Counted from the first letter of the stretch, positions 42,521 to 51,104 are shown. The stretch is 64,000 nucleotides of DNA from Enterococcus nangangensis (GCF_005405245.1 NZ_BJDR01000008.1:1-64000), one strand, 5' to 3'. A program made the numbers and translations. Notes: a model not told the origin generated them from the letters alone.

Positions 42521-42893
42521 ATTCTTTGTTTTCGATTTTCTTTAAAAAAGAATCTAGACGACGTAATAAATCTTGAGGGGAGACATGTTCTAATTCTTCA
42601 GCTAAGACGTGGGCTTGTTCTTTTTGATAGTCTAGGTGGGTGACTAAAAAATATTCCCAAAGCTCGTGACTCTGATACAAGTTCGTAGCAATTGTGCGCC
42701 CTTTAGTGCTGAGGCGAGAGCCTTGGTAAGGAACGTATTCCACCAGACCTTCTTCGGCTAGTTTATTGATCATCTCAGTGACGGAAGCTGGCGCAATCTT
42801 TAACTTTTCGGCGATATATTTATTCGCAATTAATTTTTGCGAGTCACCGAACTCATACATAATTTTTAAATAATCCTCTTGATGTTGGCTCAT
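42519..42893 (-). CDS. efaR: DtxR/MntR-family metal-dependent repressor (EfaR-like)
   Basis: An ATG at 42893, 8 nt after CGAGG, gives 124 residues; in-frame upstream starts add a basic stretch with no RBS. The winged HTH covers about 20-65 (IAEKLKIAPASVTEMINKLA). The metal-binding dimerisation domain follows, with HELWEYFL and EELEHVS, the latter matching the E-x-x-E-H ligands of MntR. Divergence from efaCBA and the two operators between them support control of manganese uptake. It is short, without the SH3-like domain, thus closer to MntR than to full-length EfaR. Confidence 0.83.
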   Translation of the reverse strand: MSQHQEDYLKIMYEFGDSQKLIANKYIAEKLKIAPASVTEMINKLAEEGLVEYVPYQGSRLSTKGRTIATNLYQSHELWEYFLVTHLDYQKEQAHVLAEELEHVSPQDLLRRLDSFLKKIENKE

Positions 42894-43020
42894 GCTTTTG
42901 CCTCGACTTCTCATTCGCTTTCTCTTGCTAAGCATACCTGATAGTAACGGATTTGACAATGTTCAGTCCTCCTAAAAGACATACTTCTGCTGGACTTTCT
43001 GAGAAATAGTTGGTGAGGAC

Positions 43021-43049
43021 TTGACGTCTGAATATTTTTAGGTTACCCT
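43021..43049 (+). promoter_or_regulatory. efaCBA promoter
   Basis: TTGACG (43021-43026), 17-nt spacer, TACCCT (43044-43049). The -10 lies in the first metal-repressor box. Confidence 0.5.
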
Positions 43050-43080
43050 AAAAATATAAAAAGTTTAGGGTAACCTAAAA
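43035..43080. promoter_or_regulatory. Tandem DtxR/MntR-type operators
   Basis: Two related palindromes, TTTTTAGGTTACCCTAAAAA (43035-43054) and GTTTAGGGTAACCTAAAAA (43062-43080), match the TTAGG-N-CCTAA pattern of EfaR/ScaR boxes. They cover the efaC promoter, so Mn-loaded repressor should block transcription. Confidence 0.85.
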
Positions 43081-43096
43081 ATAGAAGGAGCAAATT

Positions 43097-43822
43097 ATGA
43101 TTGCATGTCAAAAAGTGCATACCACTTACGAACGTGAACGGGTTTTAGATAATGTAAATTTTCAGCTAGCGGGTCCCACAATTACCGGTATTATTGGACC
43201 CAATGGCGCTGGTAAGTCGACACTGTTAAAAAGTATTTTGCAGATTGTACCAGCTGGCGGCACAATAACCATCGACTGTAAGCCAGCTAGGGAAAAATTG
43301 AAAAAAATTGCCTACGTGGAGCAAAAAAGTAGTATCGATTATACTTTTCCCATTACGGTGAGAGAGTGCGTCGCCTTAGGACTTTATCCACAGTTGGGTT
43401 TGTTTCATCGTCTACAAAAAAAGAACTGGCAACGGGTAGATAAAGCTTTAGCACAAGTAGAAATGACAGACTTTAGTCAACGGCAAATTAGCGAGCTGTC
43501 TGGTGGACAATTTCAACGGGTGCTGATTGCCCGCTGTCTAGTACAAGAAGCGGATTATATTTTTTTGGATGAACCTTTTGTCGGGATTGATTTAGTGAGT
43601 GAGCAAACCATCATGAATATTTTGCGTCAGCTGAAGGCTTTAGGGAAGACGATTCTCATCGTTCATCACGACTTGAGCAAGTTGACGACTTACTTTGATC
43701 ACATTTTATTGCTGAATAAGACGGTGATTGCTTTTGGCGCTACGGCAGCAGTGGCTACTGAAGAACATTTAGCAAAAGCATACGGCGCCAACTTAATTTT
43801 TAAAGGAGGTGCTGCCAAGTGA
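43097..43822 (+). CDS. efaC: Manganese ABC transporter ATPase
   Basis: This 241-residue ATPase of the metal-import family (EfaC/MtsB/PsaB) has Walker [13 protein letters not shown], signature [15 protein letters not shown] and Walker [20 protein letters not shown] precedes the ATG. Its stop overlaps the permease start (GTGA), so the two are co-translated. Confidence 0.93.
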   Translation: MIACQKVHTTYERERVLDNVNFQLAGPTITGIIGPNGAGKSTLLKSILQIVPAGGTITIDCKPAREKLKKIAYVEQKSSIDYTFPITVRECVALGLYPQLGLFHRLQKKNWQRVDKALAQVEMTDFSQRQISELSGGQFQRVLIARCLVQEADYIFLDEPFVGIDLVSEQTIMNILRQLKALGKTILIVHHDLSKLTTYFDHILLLNKTVIAFGATAAVATEEHLAKAYGANLIFKGGAAK

Positions 43823-44658
43823 ATATCTTGACGGAATTTATTGACGGGTTAAAAGAATTTCATTTTCTCCAAAACGCGTTAATTACCGCCCTAGTAATTG
43901 GATTGGTGGCAGGCGTTGTCGGCTGTTTCATTATCTTACGGGGAATGTCTTTAATGGGAGACGCGATTTCCCATGCCGTATTACCAGGGGTGGCGCTGTC
44001 TTATATTTTCGGTTTCAATTATTTTTTAGGAGCGACTGTTTTTGGCGTGTTAGCTTCGGTGATTATCACCTTTATCAAAAATAATAGTGTCATTAAAGGT
44101 GATACGGCCATTGGGATTACCTTTAGTTCTTTTCTGGCGCTAGGGGTCATTTTAATCGGAGTGGCCAATAGTTCCACCGATTTGTTCCATATTTTATTTG
44201 GAAATATTTTAGCCGTCCAAGATTTTGATAAATGGTTAACCATCGGCATTTCCTTCATCGTACTTTTAGTCATCTTTTTATTTTTCAAAGAGTTGTTGCT
44301 GACGTCCTTTGATCCTTTGATGGCTAAAGCGTTGGGGATGAAAGTAAATTTTTACCATTACCTCTTGATGATTTTAATTACGTTAGTGGCGGTGACGGCG
44401 ATGCAAAGTGTGGGAACGATTTTAATTGTCGCCCTTTTGATTACACCAGCCGCAACTGCGTATCTTTATGCTAAAAGTTTGAAAACCATGGTAATTTTGT
44501 CGGGATTTCTTGGGGCACTAGCCTCCTTTTTAGGGCTAGTACTTGGTTACCATTTTAATATTGCAGTGGGTTCTTGTATCGTCTTAACGGCCGCAACTAT
44601 TTTTGCTGTGAGTTTTCTTTTTGCACCAAAACAAAATCTCTGGAAGAAGATGAAGTAG
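43819..44658 (+). CDS. efaB: Manganese ABC transporter permease
   Basis: This 279-residue membrane protein of the ZnuB/MtsC family has about eight helices. The conserved segment [21 protein letters not shown] is near residue 45. The start is GTG overlapping the ATPase stop, with AAAGGAGG upstream. Its stop TAG directly abuts the ATG of efaA. Confidence 0.93.
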   Translation: MNILTEFIDGLKEFHFLQNALITALVIGLVAGVVGCFIILRGMSLMGDAISHAVLPGVALSYIFGFNYFLGATVFGVLASVIITFIKNNSVIKGDTAIGITFSSFLALGVILIGVANSSTDLFHILFGNILAVQDFDKWLTIGISFIVLLVIFLFFKELLLTSFDPLMAKALGMKVNFYHYLLMILITLVAVTAMQSVGTILIVALLITPAATAYLYAKSLKTMVILSGFLGALASFLGLVLGYHFNIAVGSCIVLTAATIFAVSFLFAPKQNLWKKMK

Positions 44659-45591
44659 ATGAAAAAATTATGGGTACCCTTTGTTTTATTCTTTTTACTA
44701 ACGCTAAGTGGCTGTAGCATAAGCGAAAGTAAAGAAAGTTCAAACGATAACGATAAATTACAAGTGGTGGCGACGAATTCCATTATTGCCGACATTACAA
44801 AAAATATTGCCGGCGATAAGATTGAGCTGCACAGTATTGTACCGGTAGGGAAAGATCCCCACGAGTACGAACCACTGCCGGTAGATGTGAAAAAAGTTTC
44901 TCGTGCTGATTTAGTTTTATTTAACGGGATTAATTTAGAAAATGGTGGCGCCAGTTGGTTTATGAAATTGATTGCCAATGCCAAAAAAACAGAAGGACAG
45001 GAAGTTTTTCCAGTGAGTGCAGGGGTTGAAGTCATTTATCTAGAAGGCAAAGGAGAAGAGGGAAAAGAAGATCCCCACGCATGGCTAAATTTAGAAAATG
45101 GGATTCTTTACGCCCAAAATATTGAAAAACAACTTAGCGCTAAAGATCCCGCCAATGCGCCTTATTACCAAGAACAGTTGGCTGACTACACAGCTAAATT
45201 AGCCCAACTAGATACAGAAGCCAAGGAGAAATTTGCTAATATTCCCAGCAATAAAAAATTAATCGTCACGTCGGAAGGGTGCTTTAAATATTTTTCCAAG
45301 GCTTACGACATTCCTTCTGCTTATATTTGGGAAATTAATACAGAGGAAGAAGGGACGCCAGACCAGATTAAAAATTTGGTGCAGCAATTACGGACAACTC
45401 AAGTACCCGCTCTTTTTGTAGAAAGCAGTGTAGACGATCGCCCCATGAAGTCAGTGGCCAAAGACACCGGCATTCCCATCTTTGCTAAACTTTATACCGA
45501 TTCCGTTGCCGAAGCAGGGGCGCAAGGGGATAGCTACTACGCCATGATGAAATGGAACTTGGAACAAATTGCTGCTGGCTTAACTCAATAA
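44659..45591 (+). CDS. efaA: Manganese-binding lipoprotein
   Basis: This 310-residue substrate-binding protein of the LraI/cluster A-I family has a lipobox LSGC (about residues 17-20). Likely metal ligands are His in KDPHEYEPL, His in EDPHAWLN, Glu in WEINTEEEG and an Asp near the C-terminus (KLYTDSV). EfaA of E. faecalis is an endocarditis-associated antigen and Mn carrier. It has no spacing from efaB and relies on coupled translation. Confidence 0.93.
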   Translation: MKKLWVPFVLFFLLTLSGCSISESKESSNDNDKLQVVATNSIIADITKNIAGDKIELHSIVPVGKDPHEYEPLPVDVKKVSRADLVLFNGINLENGGASWFMKLIANAKKTEGQEVFPVSAGVEVIYLEGKGEEGKEDPHAWLNLENGILYAQNIEKQLSAKDPANAPYYQEQLADYTAKLAQLDTEAKEKFANIPSNKKLIVTSEGCFKYFSKAYDIPSAYIWEINTEEEGTPDQIKNLVQQLRTTQVPALFVESSVDDRPMKSVAKDTGIPIFAKLYTDSVAEAGAQGDSYYAMMKWNLEQIAAGLTQ

Positions 45592-45595
45592 GACA

Positions 45596-45643
45596 AAAAT
45601 TCGCAAACTATTACCAATTGGTAACGTTTTGCGAATTTTTTTG
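45596..45643 (+). terminator. efaCBA terminator
   Basis: AAAATTCGCAAAC / GTTTTGCGAATTTT with an inner TTACC/GGTAA stem, then T-run. Confidence 0.85.
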
Positions 45644-45661
45644 TGACTTGAGAATAAGGAG

Positions 45662-45690
45662 TTTACTAATGGCTGTAGAAAACCTATAAT
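45662..45690 (+). promoter_or_regulatory. Promoter of the PNPOx-like gene
   Basis: TTTACT (45662-45667), 17-nt spacer, TATAAT (45685-45690). Confidence 0.65.
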
Positions 45691-45714
45691 GAAAAAAACA
45701 AAGTAGGTGAAGAT

Positions 45715-46113
45715 ATGGCTCTTTATCAACAAATTCACCACCTAATGGACACTAGTGATGTCTTTTTAATCTCCACGATGGATACAAGAGGTTTTCCCAC
45801 CACGATTGCCGTTTCCACGCCATTAAATAAAAGAGGAATTCAGCGGATGGAATTTTATTTAAACGCAACTGGTGAAACGGTGGAAAATATTTTGCGGGAA
45901 GCTAAAGGGGCAGTTTGCTGTTTTAATGAAGCAACGCATCAAAGTTTGCTCTTTAAAGGGAAGTTTTCCCTGCGCATTTATACGCTAGAAGACGCAGAAT
46001 TCTTAACCGACTATCAGCGCCAATTAAATCACCAAGAAGCGGTGATTGCTGTTTTTGAAACGATGATTTGTAAATCCCATATCGAAGGCACTACCACCAG
46101 TTTTATTTTTTGA
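45715..46113 (+). CDS. Pyridoxamine 5'-phosphate oxidase-like flavoprotein
   Basis: This 132-residue protein has the split-barrel FMN-binding pattern of the PNPOx-like family (VFLISTMDTRGFPTTIAV, RMEFYLNATGETVENI, GAVCCFN). Members bind FMN or F420/heme and act as small oxidoreductases; the true substrate is unknown. AGTAGGTGA precedes the ATG. It is monocistronic. A remnant of the hairpin repeat lies between it and the rplU promoter. Confidence 0.82.
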   Translation: MALYQQIHHLMDTSDVFLISTMDTRGFPTTIAVSTPLNKRGIQRMEFYLNATGETVENILREAKGAVCCFNEATHQSLLFKGKFSLRIYTLEDAEFLTDYQRQLNHQEAVIAVFETMICKSHIEGTTTSFIF

Positions 46114-46139
46114 CGGTGCGGGGAAGTGCGCTCTTCTGA

Positions 46140-46171
46140 TTGTCGAGCGGGTTTAACGAGCTCTTCCAATA
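46140..46171 (+). repeat. Hairpin repeat element, copy 4 (ends only)
   Basis: TTGTCGAGC (46140-46148) and GAGCTCTTCCAATA (46158-46171) match the left and right ends of copy 3, but only nine bases remain between them. I interpret it as a copy with the central hairpin deleted. It ends 4 nt before the rplU -35. Confidence 0.55.
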
Positions 46172-46175
46172 CCAG

Positions 46176-46204
46176 TTGACGATACTATCTTTTTTTGTTA
46201 TGAT
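46176..46204 (+). promoter_or_regulatory. rplU-prp-rpmA promoter
   Basis: TTGACG (46176-46181), 17-nt spacer, TATGAT (46199-46204). Confidence 0.75.
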
Positions 46205-46214
46205 ACTCTTGTTG

Positions 46215-46305
46215 TGATTGTGTAAAGCGCACAAGCTACAACCGCTCGAAACAAGTTTTAAGACCTTTGGGCACTTGTCTAGGCGAGTCTAAGTCAATTA
46301 AAGGA
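46215..46305 (+). ncRNA. L21 leader RNA
   Basis: The leader between promoter and rplU contains the conserved-looking Firmicutes L21 leader sequence (CCGCTCGAAACAAG, AAGACCTTTGGGCACTTGTC, TAGGCGAGTCTAAG) that pairs in several short stems before AAAGGAGG. L21 probably represses its own operon through it. Recognition is from memory of the family. Confidence 0.6.
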
Positions 46306-46315
46306 GGTGCGTTAC

Positions 46316-46624
46316 ATGTACGCGATTATTAAAACAGGTGGTAAACAATTAAAAGTTGAAGCTGGTCAAGCAATCTACATTGAAAAATTAGATGCTGCAG
46401 CAGGAGACAAAGTTACTTTTGATGAAGTGATTTTAGTCGGTGGCGAAGCTACTAAAGTAGGGACTCCATTCGTTGAAGGAGCAACTGTCACTGGTACTGT
46501 TGAAAAACAAGGTAAACAAAAGAAAGTTGTTACTTTCCAATACAAACCTAAAAAACACTCTCACCGTAAGCAAGGTCATCGTCAACCTTATACTAAAGTT
46601 GTCATCGATGCCATCAACGCTTAA
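46316..46624 (+). CDS. rplU: Ribosomal protein bL21
   Basis: The ATG at 46316 follows AAAGGAGGTG; an in-frame GTG at 46307 lies inside the RBS. The 102-residue protein has the L21 start [18 protein letters not shown] and the C-terminal signature [17 protein letters not shown]. It forms the operon rplU-prp-rpmA. Confidence 0.97.
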   Translation: MYAIIKTGGKQLKVEAGQAIYIEKLDAAAGDKVTFDEVILVGGEATKVGTPFVEGATVTGTVEKQGKQKKVVTFQYKPKKHSHRKQGHRQPYTKVVIDAINA

Positions 46625-46648
46625 TTGCAATTAGAAAGAAGGTTAACA

Positions 46649-46990
46649 ATGATCCGAGGAACCTTTCAACGTGATGAAGAAGGCCATATTAGTCAATTTG
46701 TCCTCACTGGCCACGCCGATAGTGCTCCATACGGGAGTGACATTGTTTGCGCCGCAGTTTCTGCTTTAGCAATTTCTACGGTGAATGGGATTGAAGCCTT
46801 AGCCGGTTTTGAACCAGCTGTTGTGATGGATAATGATCAAGGTGGTCACTTAGCCATGACACTAGCCGATGACATGAACGGCGAACAGCTAACGATTTCG
46901 CAAATCCTTCTAGAAAATTTGCTTTTGGGACTACAATCCGTAGCTTCCGAAAACGCAGAGTATCTTGAAATTAAAACAATCAATCAGTAG
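46649..46990 (+). CDS. prp: Ribosomal-processing cysteine protease Prp
   Basis: The ATG at 46649 follows AAAGAAGG; a TTG at 46625 is in frame without RBS. The 113-residue protease has catalytic His in [11 protein letters not shown] and Cys in [10 protein letters not shown]. Prp removes the N-terminal extension of bL27, an essential step in Firmicutes whose L27 carries this extension. It sits between rplU and rpmA as usual. Confidence 0.94.
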   Translation: MIRGTFQRDEEGHISQFVLTGHADSAPYGSDIVCAAVSALAISTVNGIEALAGFEPAVVMDNDQGGHLAMTLADDMNGEQLTISQILLENLLLGLQSVASENAEYLEIKTINQ

Positions 46991-47004
46991 AGGAGGTCAA
47001 ACTC

Positions 47005-47298
47005 ATGATGTTACAAATGAATCTACAATTCTTCGCCCACAAAAAAGGGGGCGGTTCTACAGCCAACGGTCGTGATTCCCAATCTAAACGTTTAGGTGCG
47101 AAAGCTGCCGATGGTCAAACTGTTTCTGGTGGATCTATCCTTTATCGTCAACGGGGAACTAAAATCTTCCCTGGAGCTAATGTCGGTATCGGTGGCGATG
47201 ACACTTTATTTGCTAAAGTTGAAGGCGTTGTTCGTTTCGAACGTAAAGGCCGCGACAAAAAACAAGTTAGTGTTTACCCTGTAGCGCAAGAAGCTTAA
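47005..47298 (+). CDS. rpmA: Ribosomal protein bL27 with Prp-cleaved N-terminal extension
   Basis: This 97-residue protein begins with an extension whose [10 protein letters not shown] segment is the known Prp site (cleaved after FF). Mature L27 then starts [15 protein letters not shown] and touches the peptidyl-transferase centre. GAGGAGG precedes the ATG ATG start. The matching protease gene is immediately upstream. Confidence 0.97.
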   Translation: MMLQMNLQFFAHKKGGGSTANGRDSQSKRLGAKAADGQTVSGGSILYRQRGTKIFPGANVGIGGDDTLFAKVEGVVRFERKGRDKKQVSVYPVAQEA

Positions 47299-47310
47299 TA
47301 AGCGAACTAG

Positions 47311-47348
47311 AGTCCTATCTTTCGTTGAAGAGAGATAGGGCTTTTTTT
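47311..47348 (+). terminator. rplU-prp-rpmA terminator
   Basis: AGTCCTATCT / AGATAGGGCT hairpin followed by TTTTTTG. Confidence 0.85.
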
Positions 47349-47462
47349 GTTTTTCATAGAAAAATATTTTTAATGTTTAGCGATTTGATATTGTAGAAAA
47401 TTATTTTTAAATTAAGCTTATCATATAAGAAAACGTATAAAAAAATGGAGAGAGGGTGCTTT

Positions 47463-47705
47463 ATGAAAAATAAAAAAGACCAACGGCGGAATGGGTTAAT
47501 TGGCTTGTATAGTTTGTTATTGCTGGTGGCTTGTTCTTTACGTCAACTGAAGAATCATTTTTCAATAGCCATAATCGTCGTAATCGTTGCGTTGATGGTT
47601 GCAATTATTTTATGGTGTTATCTGAAGCAAAAAGCCATAATACAAATGAATTTTTTTAGTTTTTCATATGATAGCAAATTAAGCAAGGAAGAACGAATTT
47701 TTTGA
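47463..47705 (+). CDS. Small two-helix membrane protein, unknown function
   Basis: The ATG at 47463 after GAGAGGG gives 80 residues; the upstream start at 47445 has no RBS. A basic N-terminus (KNKKDQRRNG) is followed by two membrane helices (about 14-29 and 40-60) and a hydrophilic C-terminal tail. I do not recognise the family. Its stop overlaps the start of the next small gene. Confidence 0.55.
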   Translation: MKNKKDQRRNGLIGLYSLLLLVACSLRQLKNHFSIAIIVVIVALMVAIILWCYLKQKAIIQMNFFSFSYDSKLSKEERIF

Positions 47706-47851
47706 GTAGTTTAACGTTACTTATTGCGCCAGTTCTTAAGGTTAGCAATATTTCTATTGAGGACGTAGTACTTTCGGCTTTACTTGTTGTCCTTGCGCTG
47801 CGTTTCTTTGTCATGAATGAGCGCTATCTGCTGGAAAATAAAAAGGGCTGA
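47702..47851 (+). CDS. Small membrane protein overlapping the preceding gene
   Basis: A 49-residue frame starts with TTG at 47702, sharing four bases with the stop of the preceding gene (TTGA). AAGGAAGA is about 9 nt upstream. It has a hydrophobic start (LTLLIAPVLKV), a central helix (VVLSALLVVLALRFFVM) and the polar tail LLENKKG. The overlap suggests coupled translation with the 80-residue protein and a possible two-component membrane complex. Function unknown. Confidence 0.45.
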   Translation: MSSLTLLIAPVLKVSNISIEDVVLSALLVVLALRFFVMNERYLLENKKG

Positions 47852-47923
47852 TGGTGGAGCAATCTTCCGCACCTTATAGCATATTACATCTCTTCTATCC
47901 AAGTTGAAAAAGTTCTTCTTTTG
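47852..47923. other. Short non-coding stretch before repeat copy 3
   Basis: GGTGG / CCGCACC (about 47852-47873) may form a weak hairpin. Nothing else was recognised. Confidence 0.3.
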
Positions 47924-48049
47924 TTGTCGAGCTTGATAAACTAACTTATTCGGTATTAATCCGTAACGACATAAAAATTAAAAAGCAAATTTTCAGTCGT
48001 TCCATCTTAATACTCATAAGTTGAGCGCGTTTATCAAGCTCTTCCAATA
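47924..48049 (+). repeat. Hairpin repeat element, copy 3
   Basis: A 126-nt element with the outer stem GAGCTTGATAAAC / GTTTATCAAGCTC, a perfect 13 bp (47929-47941 with 48029-48041). TAACTTAT/ATAAGTTG, GTATTAA/TTAATAC and ACGAC/GTCGT stems continue it. The apical ATAAAAATTAAAAAGCAAAT TTTCA is the reverse complement of the copy 2 apex except at one position. Ends TTGTCGAGC ... AAGCTCTTCCAATA match the other copies. Confidence 0.78.
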
Positions 48050-48122
48050 AGCATATCCCTCGCGTTATTACAGATGTTTTGTTAGAATAACTGAATCACT
48101 GGTTATTTTTATGGTAAGCAGG

Positions 48123-48141
48123 ATGGTAGTAGTAATACCAT
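48123..48141 (+). promoter_or_regulatory. Hairpin in the tcyP leader
   Basis: ATGGTA / TACCAT with loop GTAGTAA, between a weak TTGTTA -35-like box (48079-48084) and the tcyP start. It may mark a regulator site for cystine uptake. Confidence 0.3.
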
Positions 48142-48194
48142 GGGAGACCTTTACTCTTCTGATGACTAAAAAATGAGTAATGGAGGATTTGCAA

Positions 48195-49586
48195 ATGGAT
48201 TTATGGGTTGTATTAGTTGTGCTGGCGTTTTTTGTCGCTGGCCTCGTGGGGCTTGGTTTTTTACAAAAGCGTCACGTCTCGTTTTCTAAACGGGTCTTTA
48301 TCGGTTTAGGAGCGGGGATTGTTTTTGGGGTAATCTTACACGTAGCCTTGGGGGCTGCAAGTGAGAATGTTGCCACCAGTATGACGTGGATTGGCATTGT
48401 GGGGAGCGGTTATATTTACTTCTTGCAAATGTTAGTTATTCCGCTAGTTTTTGTGTCCATCGTTAGTGCGTTTACTCGGCTTAAGGTGACGGAAAAACTT
48501 GGAAAAATTTCTTCGACAGTGTTGATCTCTTTATTAGGTACAACAGCCGTAGCCGCATTTATTGGTTACCTATCCACTTTAGTTTTTGGGTTAAACGGTG
48601 CTACTTTCACGAAAGGAACCGCCGAAACGGCGCGGATTGCTGAATTAGCGACGAAACAAGAATCCGTGCAAAATTTTTCGATTCCTGAACAGCTCTTATC
48701 TTTTATTCCGAAAAATGTTTTTGCCGACTTTGCTGGAACGCGTTCTACTAGTACGATTGGGGTAGTCATTTTTGCCGCTTTCGTTGGTGTAGCGTATCTA
48801 GGTGTGAAACGGAAATCACCGAAAGAAGGACAATTCTTTGCTGATTTAATGGATAGTCTTTATAAAATCGTGATGCGGATTACTACCTTAGTGTTACGGT
48901 TGACTCCTTTTGGCGTTTTCGCTTTGATGACTAACGTGTTAGCCACCAGTGACTACCAAGCTATCGTCGACCTTGGAAAGTTTGTGATCGCTTCTTATGC
49001 CGCTTTAATCGTTGTTTTATTGGTGCATTCCTTGCTATTAATCAGCGTACGGGTTTCGCCAATTAAATACTTTAAAAAAGCTTTTCCTGTTTTGAGTTTT
49101 GCTTTTACTTCTCGTTCTTCAGCAGGCGCACTGCCTTTAAATATTAAAACGCAAACGGAAGCATTGGGTGTAGATGACGCAACAGCCAACTTCTCTGCAA
49201 GTTTTGGTTTATCTATCGGGCAAAACGGCTGTGCAGGCGTTTATCCAGCCATGTTAGCGACAATCGTTGCACCAACGGCTGGAATTGATATTTTTACCCC
49301 ACAATTTATTTTGATGCTATTAGCTATTGTCACGATTAGTTCTTTCGGAGTTGCCGGCGTCGGTGGCGGAGCCACCTTTGCTTCTTTAATCGTTTTAGGA
49401 GCGTTAAATTTGCCTATCGCGATCGTTGGTTTAGTTATTTCTGTTGAACCATTGATTGATATGGCCCGGACCGCTACTAACGTTTCAGGGAGTATGGTAG
49501 CAGGCATCTTAACGAGCGTTCGCGTGCACGACTTAGATCGTACCGTATTGAATGATCCGCAAGCTGTCATTTCAGAACAAGAGTAA
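48195..49586 (+). CDS. tcyP: L-cystine:cation symporter (TcyP-like)
   Basis: ATGGAGG at 48180 includes the RBS (GGAGG, 48182-48186) for the ATG at 48195, giving 463 residues. The protein is a DAACS-family symporter with about ten helices. The hairpin segment AFTSRSSAGALPLNI and the SFGLSIGQNGCAGVYPAML region correspond to the substrate and sodium sites of the family. Similarity to Bacillus TcyP/YhcL suggests cystine uptake; other acidic amino acids are possible. Confidence 0.87.
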   Translation: MDLWVVLVVLAFFVAGLVGLGFLQKRHVSFSKRVFIGLGAGIVFGVILHVALGAASENVATSMTWIGIVGSGYIYFLQMLVIPLVFVSIVSAFTRLKVTEKLGKISSTVLISLLGTTAVAAFIGYLSTLVFGLNGATFTKGTAETARIAELATKQESVQNFSIPEQLLSFIPKNVFADFAGTRSTSTIGVVIFAAFVGVAYLGVKRKSPKEGQFFADLMDSLYKIVMRITTLVLRLTPFGVFALMTNVLATSDYQAIVDLGKFVIASYAALIVVLLVHSLLLISVRVSPIKYFKKAFPVLSFAFTSRSSAGALPLNIKTQTEALGVDDATANFSASFGLSIGQNGCAGVYPAMLATIVAPTAGIDIFTPQFILMLLAIVTISSFGVAGVGGGATFASLIVLGALNLPIAIVGLVISVEPLIDMARTATNVSGSMVAGILTSVRVHDLDRTVLNDPQAVISEQE

Positions 49587-49591
49587 TTAAA

Positions 49592-49668
49592 TAATATTAG
49601 TAAAAACTTACGAACATCCGCAAATTTTAAAGGATTATTTGTAGGTTTTTACTATTTTTTTTATGAAA
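49592..49668 (+). terminator. tcyP terminator
   Basis: AGTAAAAACTTAC ... GTAGGTTTTTACT with inner CAAAT/ATTTG pairing, then ATTTTTTTTAT. Confidence 0.75.
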
Positions 49669-49714
49669 AACAGTTTACAATGGGTACAAGTTTAAAAATG
49701 AAAGAAGGTATCTT

Positions 49715-50359
49715 ATGGGAAAAATTGAAGAACGTCCAGGGCAAGTAAGTTTTTTACAAGCTATCAAAGATTTTTTTAGGGGGTATGTTGATTTTAAAGG
49801 TCGGAGCACGCGAGCTGGTTACTGGTGGATGCGACTTATCCTCGGCGTGTTAGGAATTATTTTTTTCGTTGTTTTTTTATTAAACACCCTTAGAAAGGTG
49901 CTAGAAATTATTCCTTTAGATGATATTCAAAATGGTGCGAACTTAAGTAGCGCACAAACGGATCAATTGAGTAGTTTAGTTTTTAGTATGATTGTGCCTA
50001 TCATCATTGCTGGCTTGGTAGCGTTGGCCTTAATTGTGCCCAACATTGCCTTAACGGTTCGCCGTTTGCGGGATGCTGGTCTACGAGGGCGCGCCCAATT
50101 AACTTTGTTCCTGATTTATTTGGTCATCAATATTTTTGTGAACAATGCGACGACCACGACGATGCTGGCCAACGGTAACTTTAGCGCCGACTTAATCATT
50201 AATCCACTGCCGGCTGTCTATTCTTTAGTCCTCTTTATCCTAACCGTTTTACCTACCGGGACTTTAGCAACGACTCACCAAACAGGAATTTTTGCTTTCT
50301 TCTTTAAAAATAAATCTTTTTATCAAGATAAACCTGAAGATGAGTATCCAGATTTTTAA
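49715..50359 (+). CDS. DUF805 membrane protein
   Basis: This 214-residue protein has the DUF805 start (DFFRGYVDFKGRSTRAGYWW) and the RRLRDAGLRG motif after the second helix. Four membrane helices are predicted. The family is widespread, with no proven function. AAAGAAGG precedes the ATG. It is monocistronic with a shared terminator. Confidence 0.87.
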   Translation: MGKIEERPGQVSFLQAIKDFFRGYVDFKGRSTRAGYWWMRLILGVLGIIFFVVFLLNTLRKVLEIIPLDDIQNGANLSSAQTDQLSSLVFSMIVPIIIAGLVALALIVPNIALTVRRLRDAGLRGRAQLTLFLIYLVINIFVNNATTTTMLANGNFSADLIINPLPAVYSLVLFILTVLPTGTLATTHQTGIFAFFFKNKSFYQDKPEDEYPDF

Positions 50360-50368
50360 TCCGTAACT

Positions 50369-50415
50369 AAAAGAGGAACACACCGTGATTGGTGTGCTCC
50401 TCTTTTACTTTTTTA
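50369..50415. terminator. Bidirectional terminator
   Basis: AAAAGAGGAACACACC / GGTGTGCTCCTCTTTT with a GTGATT loop, between the DUF805 and HdeD genes. Confidence 0.87.
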
Positions 50416-50940
50416 GAAATATTTTTTAAAACCGAAGTAGCCTACTAAATCAAAAATTCCCATTAACAGTAACACCAAGCCAATCATTTGGAATAAGAAG
50501 AGCAAGGTGCTGAAGGGATTAATGATAATGACAAGTCCGACGATGACCAAGAGGACACCATAGATAATGAGGGACATACCAGCATTGATGACTTGTTTGC
50601 GCAAATCTAGACCACTCAAGAGCTTACTGATACCATTGGCTAAAATAAAAATCCCAAACAAGACGTTCACCAATGAAATTAACGTGCCAGTGAAAAGAAT
50701 AATACACAAGCCAATGATAATCATGATGACCTCACTAGCACTGACGCGCCGAGCTGCTGTGGTATCTTGTGGGCGCTGAAAGATGCCAATTAGTCCCATT
50801 ACAATAAAGTAGCCACCAATCAGATAAGTGACCCCTTTAAAAAAGGCCATGGGACGAATGAGTAAAAAGATTCCCACTAACATGTAGACTAATGCTTGTA
50901 ACCATTGATATTTCCGTAGTTGATTCATAAAGTTTTCCAT
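50413..50940 (-). CDS. HdeD-family (DUF308) membrane protein
   Basis: The second ATG (50940) is 7 nt from GGAGG; the first (50946) is only 1 nt away, so 175 residues are preferred. Six short membrane helices in three pairs with Gly-rich turns (LLIRPMAFFKGVTYLIGGYF; LIIYGVLLVIVGLVIIINPF) match DUF308. E. coli HdeD takes part in acid resistance; the role here is unproven. Confidence 0.84.
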   Translation of the reverse strand: MENFMNQLRKYQWLQALVYMLVGIFLLIRPMAFFKGVTYLIGGYFIVMGLIGIFQRPQDTTAARRVSASEVIMIIIGLCIILFTGTLISLVNVLFGIFILANGISKLLSGLDLRKQVINAGMSLIIYGVLLVIVGLVIIINPFSTLLFLFQMIGLVLLLMGIFDLVGYFGFKKYF

Positions 50941-51063
50941 CGTCATTCCTCCTTGTTCTCATTGTACTGGTTTTTAAGAAAAAGTTGAACTATTTGTGAT
51001 TATGAAATTTTAAATAAAAAACAAACATAATGTAAACGGTACCTATTATTTTTTTGCTAATCA

Positions 51064-51072
51064 TGTTATAAT
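51064..51072 (+). promoter_or_regulatory. Extended -10 promoter of the small protein gene
   Basis: TGT-TATAAT at 51064-51072; no strong -35. Confidence 0.55.
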
Positions 51073-51104
51073 AACTTTGCAAAAAGACAAAGGAGGTACC
51101 GCCG

